Assembly: GCA_030018505.1 (NCBI GenBank)
Contig: JASEHO010000020.1
Location: forward strand, 6,424-16,688
DNA from: a bacterium
Lineage (GTDB): Bacteria; UBA9089; UBA9088; JAGUXG01
Reading direction: 5' to 3'
DNA length: 10,265 nucleotides
The notes below the pieces were generated by a model, which had not been told where the DNA came from, searched no databases, and saw only the letters and a list, made by a program, of their open reading frames with translations. The translations under genes were made by a program, and so were the position numbers. Shown piece by piece: positions 5,976-10,265 of the stretch (its first letter is position 1; each line of letters opens with the position of its first letter).

Positions 5976-6449
5976 TTACTTTAGTGTGCTTGCCTCTTGT
6001 TGCAGTTTTGATGCCGCTTTCAAATTAAGCCAAGTGACAAGTCCAAAAATTACTATAACGATAATAAGTGGAATAGATATTAAGGCAAAGGATACTCGCA
6101 TTGACCAAAATAAAAGAATCATACCTGGAAGAAATGGTAAAAGATACCATAGGGGCACGAGTCGCAACAGTTTTGCTTGTCGCAGAATTTCATTTCGCCA
6201 ATATTGAACCTCGTCGATAGAATGACTGCTTAGGTCGCCACGCGGTGAGGCAACAAAACAGATCATGCCGATTACGAACAGAATCGCTACAAGGATCAGA
6301 AGATGCCCGAAGAACGCCAAAGAGCCAACTGGCGTTATGGCTGCAAAGAAGCCGAATACAGGTAATATAATGAAACCAACGATAATTTCGCGGCGATTCC
6401 GACGTCGAATATTACATAACAGCTTCTCGATTTGAGCTGCTGTATCCAT
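5976..6449 (-). CDS. Four-helix membrane protein of unknown function
   Basis: I do not recognise this family. The 157-residue product has a basic N-terminal segment (NIRRRNRR, 13-20) and four hydrophobic stretches at about 21-39, 43-66, 97-116 and 119-141, forming two helical hairpins. A polar linker lies between them (67-96). There is no signal peptide or catalytic motif. ATG 6449 is preferred because GGAGG lies 5 bases upstream; a TTG at 6464 is in frame but would lie at the cassette edge before the ribosome site. The ribosome site starts only a few bases after the cassette boundary, so the gene has no promoter of its own and would depend on read-through from upstream. Its codons look more G+C-rich than those of neighbouring genes, consistent with transfer. 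It is the only gene of cassette 3. Confidence 0.75.
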   Translation of the reverse strand: MDTAAQIEKLLCNIRRRNRREIIVGFIILPVFGFFAAITPVGSLAFFGHLLILVAILFVIGMICFVASPRGDLSSHSIDEVQYWRNEILRQAKLLRLVPLWYLLPFLPGMILLFWSMRVSFALISIPLIIVIVIFGLVTWLNLKAASKLQQEASTLK

Positions 6450-6461
6450 ATTTTCCTCCTT

Positions 6462-6471
6462 CAAGCTAACC
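6462..6471 (-). other. Upstream boundary of the cassette array
   Basis: On the minus strand this reads GGTTAGCTTG. Cassettes join as G then TTRRRY, and TTAGCT fits that except for one base. The same decamer lies in inverted orientation at 5963-5972, in the R'' box of cassette 3's own attC, as expected if cassette 3 was once a circle. The sequence on the chromosome side (6472-6544) shows no attC-like fold, so this junction may be a former attI or a secondary integration site. Confidence 0.6.
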
Positions 6472-6507
6472 TAGTATTATCCTGCCTATTGATAGTCTTA
6501 TATTACC

Positions 6508-6534
6508 TTTAGCACTAAATTTCTAGTGCCTAAA
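6508..6534. repeat. Small hairpin after the HMGL-Cache gene
   Basis: TTTAGCACTA and TAGTGCCTAAA pair into a 10-bp stem with one bulged C and a 6-base loop. It lies 11 bases past the stop codon of the HMGL-Cache gene on the minus strand. It could end or slow transcription, but no U-tract follows, so I do not call it an intrinsic terminator. If it is leaky, transcription could run into cassette 3. Confidence 0.35.
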
Positions 6535-6544
6535 TTATCTAAGT

Positions 6545-8341
6545 CTATTCCTCGCTTTCTAATCTGGCCAATTCCTCAAACATTATGTCTGCCCCAAGGA
6601 TGCCAATAATCTCTTCTCGAGCATCACGGATGGGCGTGGAGACGGTGATGCAGAGCCTTTTAGTGAACTTGGAGGTATAGAAGTCAGAGCAGTATGTCTT
6701 TCCATCAGATAAAGGCTCTGTAAACCAGTCTCTGCCTGCAAAGCTCTCTTCCTCTTTTAACCCTTCATACTTGGCTATATCTTGAGGATGGGTGATGTTT
6801 TTGGTTATCTTTACCCCACGAAGATTAGTGATATAAATGAACTGAATGAATGGATTTTCTCTAATAAACCTTTTGAGGCTCTCTTCTTGATGACGAACAT
6901 CTCCAGAGCGAATAGGCTCTTCTTCTACCAGCATTTCAATCAATTCCTTTGCCTCAGAGTAGGCCCTTTTCTTTAGGAGATCAAAGTCGGACTCAAAGAG
7001 GTTTGGTAGGTATTTCCTTGCCTCTCTAAGCATCTCTTCATCAGAGATAGAGGTTATCCTTTGCTCCTTATATTCTTCATCTATCCATCTTTGGATATGG
7101 ACTATGCCTGGATGCCTTTTATCAATCCTCCTGCCTCCTTCTAATCTGAGATAAGAGTTTATCCAATGGGATATTCCAGCTAAGCCTGATTTATCAGTAA
7201 TAGCCACCTTTGGTGGTCTATTCAAAAGCTTTTGGGTGTCAAAGATATTGTATATCTCCTCGTCTTTACTTATCCCATCAGCGTGTATGCCTGCTTTGGT
7301 AACATTAAATTCAGACCCAACAAAGGGATATATTGGCGGAATATGAAAGTCTATCTCTTTTTCAAAGTATTCTGCTATTTCTGTGATGACTGTTGTCTCT
7401 ATTCCATCCGTAGAGCCAGTAAGAGAGATATATTCAATCACTAAGGCTTCAAGGGGCGAGTTTCCTGTTCTCTCTCCAAAACCAAGGAGAGTGCTGTTGG
7501 CAAAGGTTGCCCCATATAGCCAGGCTGTGACAGCGTTGATGTGCACCTTATGGAAATCATTGTGTCCGTGCCACTCAAGATTAGATGAAGGAACACCTCC
7601 CTCATTAACCAGCCCCCAGATAATCTTTGGAACGCTTCTCGGTAGCATTACAGAAGGATACGGGACACCAAGCCCCATTGTATCACAAGCCCTTATCTTT
7701 ATTGGAATCTTTGCTTGTGAAGAAAGCTCCATCAATCTCTGGACAAAGGGGATAACAAACCCATAGAAGTCAGCCCGGGTAATATCCTCTAAGTGGCATC
7801 TCGGAACGATTCCAGCCTCTAAAGCAGATTCTACTATCTTTAGGTAATCAGAAATAGCCTCACTCCTTTTTTTATTCAGCTTCAAGAAGATATGATAGTC
7901 AGAGATAGAGGTGAGTATTCCAGTCTCAGAAAGCCCAATCTCTTTCACCAGCTTAAAATCTTGTTTGTTTGCCCTAATCCAGCCAGTTATCTCTGGGTAT
8001 TTGAAGCCTAAATTCTTGCACATTTCTACAGCCTCTTTGTCCTTTTCGCTGTAGAGAAAGAACTCAGACTGACGGATGATTCCATTTGGGCCACCCAATC
8101 TATGAAGAAGGGTATATATTTCTGCTATCTGCTTTGGTGTGTATGGTGGTCTTGCCTGTTGTCCATCCCTGAAGGTTGTGTCTGTTATTAGAATCTCATC
8201 AGGAGGTGAAATGGCAACCTCCTTTCCATCAAAAAGAATTTTGGGAACATCAGTGTATGGAAACTGCTCCCTAAAGAGCATAGGCTCATTAACATCAGAA
8301 AGCAAATACTCAAACGGTTTTTTCTGCTGTAAAAGTTTCAT
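6545..8341 (-). CDS. HMGL-like acyltransferase/lyase fused to a C-terminal Cache domain
   Basis: Residues about 45-395 form a DRE-TIM barrel of the isopropylmalate/homocitrate synthase type, which usually condenses acetyl-CoA with a 2-oxoacid. DTTFRDGQQ at 54-62 carries the catalytic Arg and metal-binding Asp, HGHND at 258-262 the metal-binding histidines, and AGIHADGI (350-357) the conserved segment after the barrel. The C-terminal part has no LeuA allosteric domain. Instead residues about 485-592 resemble a Cache (PAS-like small-molecule sensor) domain, with GRDWF (536-540), YCSDFYTSKFTKRLCITVSTP (550-570, interrupted match) and IIGILGADI (578-586). Cache domains are normally extracytoplasmic, yet no transmembrane segment is present, so here it would sense a cytosolic ligand. 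AGGAGG 5 bases before ATG 8341 supports the start. The substrate cannot be read. It is the first chromosomal gene upstream of the cassette array. Confidence 0.75.
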   Translation of the reverse strand: MKLLQQKKPFEYLLSDVNEPMLFREQFPYTDVPKILFDGKEVAISPPDEILITDTTFRDGQQARPPYTPKQIAEIYTLLHRLGGPNGIIRQSEFFLYSEKDKEAVEMCKNLGFKYPEITGWIRANKQDFKLVKEIGLSETGILTSISDYHIFLKLNKKRSEAISDYLKIVESALEAGIVPRCHLEDITRADFYGFVIPFVQRLMELSSQAKIPIKIRACDTMGLGVPYPSVMLPRSVPKIIWGLVNEGGVPSSNLEWHGHNDFHKVHINAVTAWLYGATFANSTLLGFGERTGNSPLEALVIEYISLTGSTDGIETTVITEIAEYFEKEIDFHIPPIYPFVGSEFNVTKAGIHADGISKDEEIYNIFDTQKLLNRPPKVAITDKSGLAGISHWINSYLRLEGGRRIDKRHPGIVHIQRWIDEEYKEQRITSISDEEMLREARKYLPNLFESDFDLLKKRAYSEAKELIEMLVEEEPIRSGDVRHQEESLKRFIRENPFIQFIYITNLRGVKITKNITHPQDIAKYEGLKEEESFAGRDWFTEPLSDGKTYCSDFYTSKFTKRLCITVSTPIRDAREEIIGILGADIMFEELARLESEE

Positions 8342-8395
8342 ATATACCTCCTATAAGCAACAGATTTAGTAAAACTTTCGGGACGGTTCATCTTC

Positions 8396-8482
8396 GTAAC
8401 CGCTTAAGCATCTCCATGAATAAATTTCTTTTTTTTCCTTAACTTACCCAGAAATTATTACTTCAACTGGTTAAAGTGTTAC
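8396..8482. mobile_element. Probable short, decayed member of the GTAA-ended MITE family
   Basis: The left end GTAACCGCTTAAGCATCT matches the start of the copy at 9326, and the right end, read inward from 8482, GTAACACTTTAACC, matches the copies at 5077 and 10213. The total is 87 bases, with a T-rich core. The flanking octamers (8388-8395 and 8483-8490) do not match, so it is either old or recombinant. It fills the 182-base gap between map and the HMGL-Cache gene and would sit in the promoter region of the latter. Confidence 0.5.
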
Positions 8483-8523
8483 GGTTAAATAACATCCTAA
8501 ACTTTTTAACCTTTTAACCTTCT

Positions 8524-9276
8524 TTATCTTAAGCTCAATACCTCTGTGCCTTTACCTGTTATGGCTACCATTTTTTCTGTATGGGCAGAAAGGCTTCTAT
8601 CTTTGGTAACCACTGTCCATCCATCAGAGAGAACCTTTATCTCTGAAGCCCCAATATTTATCATTGGTTCTATACAGAAGACCATTCCCTCTTTTATCTT
8701 AGTTTTGCCATCACTTCCATTCCCGACAAAGTTTGGAATCTCTGGTTCTTCGTGAAGCTCTTTTCCACTGCCATGTCCGCAATACTCACGCACCACAGAG
8801 AAGCCTCTCTTTTCAACAAACTCTTGAATAGCAAAGGATATGTCTCTAACCATATTGCCTTTTTTGGCTACCCCTATCCCTATTTCAAGAGCCTTCCTTG
8901 TTGTATTGATAAGGGTTTTTGCCTCAGCCGTTATCTTTCCTATCTCAAAACTCTCAGCCTCATCTGCATAGTAGCCTTTATATAAAATGCCAATATCTAT
9001 CTTCAAAAGGTCGCCTTTCTTTAGCCTTCTATCTCCTGGAAGACCGTGTATTACCTCCTCATTTACTGAGGTGCAGATAGAGGCTGGGAAGTTTCTGTAA
9101 CCAAGAAAGGCAGGTGTTGCTCCTTGCTTTGTAATTTCAGAATGGGCAAGTTTATTAAGATATGAGGTCGCGATGCCTTCAGATATTGTTTGCTTCAGTC
9201 TCTCAAAGACTTTAGCTAAGATTCTCTCACTTTCTCTAATCTTAGCTATTTCAGCCTCTGACTTCAGGATAATCAT
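8524..9276 (-). CDS. map: Methionine aminopeptidase, type I
   Basis: Removes the initiator methionine from nascent proteins in the cytosol. The 250-residue length fits the short type I form without extension. All five metal ligands of the pita-bread fold are present: D94, D105, H168, E203 and E234, at the same spacing as in E. coli (D97, D108, H171, E204, E235). H78 and H175 match the substrate-binding histidines. Segments NEEVIHGLPG, GHGSGKELHEEPEIPNF and IEPMIN are diagnostic. The start at ATG 9276 gives the family-typical MIILKS beginning but no Shine-Dalgarno precedes it. It lies downstream of adk on the same strand, the ancestral order in the spc ribosomal-protein operon, but a 125-bp MITE now separates the two. 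infA, the usual next gene, does not follow. Confidence 0.96.
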   Translation of the reverse strand: MIILKSEAEIAKIRESERILAKVFERLKQTISEGIATSYLNKLAHSEITKQGATPAFLGYRNFPASICTSVNEEVIHGLPGDRRLKKGDLLKIDIGILYKGYYADEAESFEIGKITAEAKTLINTTRKALEIGIGVAKKGNMVRDISFAIQEFVEKRGFSVVREYCGHGSGKELHEEPEIPNFVGNGSDGKTKIKEGMVFCIEPMINIGASEIKVLSDGWTVVTKDRSLSAHTEKMVAITGKGTEVLSLR

Positions 9277-9300
9277 AAGTGTAAAAAGCTTTCAAGTATT

Positions 9301-9494
9301 AAGCTATAAGCTATGAGGATAATCTGTAACCGCTTAAGCCCATGCATTAGAAGTCAAGAAAGGGGATAAATTTTCATTGCAAATTTAGCATTTATCATTT
9401 CAAATTTGAAATGAATTTAATCTATTTTTCGGACATACCTGAACGCTTACGATAATCTTAATCCTTACTACTTACAACTTACAGCTTATAGCTT
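9301..9494. repeat. 12-bp inverted repeat joining the adk 3' end and map leader
   Basis: AAGCTATAAGCT at 9301-9312 is exactly complementary to 9483-9494, which codes for the last residues of adenylate kinase. Further GTAAG-type reiterations follow just after the adk stop codon. In the adk-map transcript the two sites could pair and enclose the MITE. Short AGCTATAAGCT-type repeats like these tend to be dispersed in repeat-rich genomes; here one has become part of the coding end of adk. Confidence 0.45.
9326..9450. mobile_element. IS66-type MITE between adk and map (125 bp)
   Basis: The left end is GTAACCGCTTAAG, and the right end read inward from 9450 is GTAAGCGTTCAGG, with 9 of 13 positions identical. 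Perfect 8-base direct repeats GATAATCT flank it at 9318-9325 and 9451-9458. The interior is AT-rich and contains a near-palindrome around TTCAAATTTGAA (9400-9411), with no coding capacity. Ends and duplication length fit the IS66 family. Without the element and one duplication, adk and map would be 62 bases apart. Confidence 0.78.
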
Positions 9495-10122
9495 CTTTTA
9501 TCCTCCGGTTAATCTCTTCCTCAGCTCCTATGCCATTTATAGTCTTGAGCAGACCTCTTTCTTTATAGAAATTAAGGACTGGCTCTGTCTCTTTTGTATA
9601 GACCTTTAGTCTATATCTGACCTTATCCTCTCTGTCATCTACTCTCTGATATAAACCACCTCCGCATTTATCGCAGATACCCTCTTTTTTGGGTGGAGAA
9701 AACTCAATATGATACATCATCTGGCAATCAGAGCAGAGCCTTCTTCCTGTATTCCTTTCAATAATTACCTTATCTGGAACATCTACATTGATTACCACAT
9801 CAATCCCTATCTCCATCTCTTTCAGTAACTCCGAGAGCTTCTCTGCCTGATTTATTGTCCTTGGAAACCCATCAAGGATAAACCCTTTCTTTATATCTTC
9901 GGAAGATAACCTCTCTTTGATTAGCTTTAATATAAGCTCATCTGGAACAAGCTCTCCTTTCTCCATATAAGATAAGGCAGCCTTTCCAAGCTCTGTTTGG
10001 TATTTCACATTCTCCCTGAGGATATCGCCTGTGGAAAGTTGTGGAATTCCAATTTTTCCACTTAACCTTCGAGCCTGCGTCCCCTTTCCAGCCCCAGGTG
10101 GTCCAAATAGAATTACTTTCAT
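9472..10122 (-). CDS. adk: Adenylate kinase, zinc-binding long form
   Basis: Interconverts ATP plus AMP and two ADP in the cytosol. The P-loop GPPGAGKGT is at residues 7-15, STGD at 30-33, DGFPRT at 84-89, and the LID domain runs from about 121 to 160. Four cysteines in CxxC-x16-CxxC (C130, C133, C150, C153) would bind structural zinc, as in adenylate kinases of Gram-positive and many thermophilic bacteria. The 216-residue length is normal for the long form. The start at ATG 10122 is fixed by the family-typical MKVILFGPPG, but the AT-rich leader has no Shine-Dalgarno. The last codons fall in an AGCTATAAGCT repeat, so the extreme C-terminus (AISCKL) may not be ancestral. It precedes map in the classic order; secY would be expected beyond the right edge. 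Confidence 0.97.
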   Translation of the reverse strand: MKVILFGPPGAGKGTQARRLSGKIGIPQLSTGDILRENVKYQTELGKAALSYMEKGELVPDELILKLIKERLSSEDIKKGFILDGFPRTINQAEKLSELLKEMEIGIDVVINVDVPDKVIIERNTGRRLCSDCQMMYHIEFSPPKKEGICDKCGGGLYQRVDDREDKVRYRLKVYTKETEPVLNFYKERGLLKTINGIGAEEEINRRIKEAISCKL

Positions 10123-10209
10123 AATAAAATCAAAAATTAAATATCAAAAATCAAAATTAAGGTAAAGATTAAACAATAATTTTGCATTTTACATTTTGCA
10201 TTTTGAATT
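10123..10209. repeat. AT-rich low-complexity leader upstream of adk
   Basis: The stretch is built of short reiterations such as ATCAAAAATTA and TTTTGCATTTTACA. It contains no ribosome binding site for adk and no convincing promoter. The same TTTTACATT words recur inside the MITE at 4907-5077, which may indicate related debris. Confidence 0.4.
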
Positions 10210-10212
10210 TTC

Positions 10213-10265
10213 GTAACACTTTACTCATCTGAAGTAACCGAGTAAAGTTCAATGTAAAATGTAAA
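10213..10265. mobile_element. IS66-type MITE cut off by the window edge
   Basis: The sequence from GTAACACTTTACTCATCTG onward matches the 5077-5025 end of the nuclease-gene MITE, read on the minus strand; 52 of 56 positions agree over 10210-10265. The internal arms ACTTTACTC and GAGTAAAGT can pair. The octamer before it, GAATTTTC (10205-10212), is the predicted target duplication and resembles the GAAAGTTC used by the other copy. The right end is outside the window. Confidence 0.65.

Larger units (their letters stand above)
3231..6469 (-). mobile_element. Three-cassette integron-type array without integrase (CALIN)
   Basis: Three units follow one another on the minus strand: cassette 3 (6469 to 5882), cassette 2 (5881 to 5225) and cassette 1 (5224 to 3231). 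Each consists of one or two genes followed 4-18 bases later by an attC-like site in the same orientation. Gene content is typical of chromosomal integrons: a small membrane protein, a toxin-antitoxin pair and a restriction-modification pair. In every unit the first bases of the cassette are complementary to the R'' box of its own attC. No intI gene or attI site can be seen, so the set matches the definition of a cluster of attC sites lacking an integrase. The cassettes lie between the HMGL-Cache gene and the CBS gene, both of which look chromosomal. Confidence 0.75.

Noticed and set aside
6472..6544. attI site or another attC upstream of cassette 3
   Set aside because: Only an unrelated 10-bp hairpin is visible, with no R''/L'' layout and no integrase gene nearby in the window.
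7383..7766. 127-residue plus-strand open frame inside the HMGL-Cache gene
   Set aside because: It is the antisense shadow of a strongly conserved coding region and has no recognisable domain or ribosome site.
8388..8490. Target duplication around the element at 8396-8482
   Set aside because: The octamers TCATCTTC and GGTTAAAT do not match, so I call the element on its ends only and with lower confidence.

Overview
The window is AT-rich DNA (roughly 40% G+C by eye) from a bacterium with ordinary housekeeping genes. The adk-map gene pair on the minus strand is the classic bacterial spc-operon order. Sparse Shine-Dalgarno use, many small repeats and the gene mix would suit an uncultivated, probably anaerobic, candidate-phylum lineage. 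That placement is an inference; nothing here fixes the taxonomy.

Layout. Bases 1-500 have no gene. They hold a long purine-rich hairpin, a mini-element with ends like ISL3-family insertion sequences, and a promoter. On the plus strand follow a soluble FlaA1/CapD-type nucleotide-sugar dehydratase/epimerase (501-1898) and larE (1916-2746), probably co-transcribed. They converge on a minus-strand CBS-domain pair protein (2778-3191). From 3231 to 6469 lies the most notable region: three gene cassettes in tandem, all on the minus strand, each with an attC-like site just behind its last gene. Cassette 1 is a type II restriction-modification system (methyltransferase intact, ThaI-like nuclease gene interrupted). 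Cassette 2 is a Phd/YefM-YoeB toxin-antitoxin pair. Cassette 3 is a four-helix membrane protein. No integrase is present, so this is a cluster of attC sites lacking an integrase (CALIN). Upstream on the minus strand are an HMGL-like (isopropylmalate/homocitrate synthase type) enzyme fused to a Cache sensor domain (6545-8341), map (8524-9276) and adk (9472-10122).

A second layer is a family of short non-autonomous elements with GTAA termini. Copies or partial copies lie at 4907-5077, 8396-8482, 9326-9450 and 10213 to the window end. Two have perfect 8-bp target duplications. GTAA ends with 8-bp duplications are the hallmarks of IS66-family elements, so I read them as IS66-type MITEs. One splits the restriction endonuclease gene after codon 31 and leaves the methyltransferase downstream; another separates adk from map.

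How the parts fit: the methyltransferase and the antitoxin are the protective halves of two addiction modules, which would help keep the cassette block in place. The nuclease half of one module seems disabled by the MITE. The chromosomal genes around the block (nucleotide processing, N-terminal methionine removal, surface sugar synthesis, sulfur transfer for a nickel cofactor) have no obvious functional link to it.
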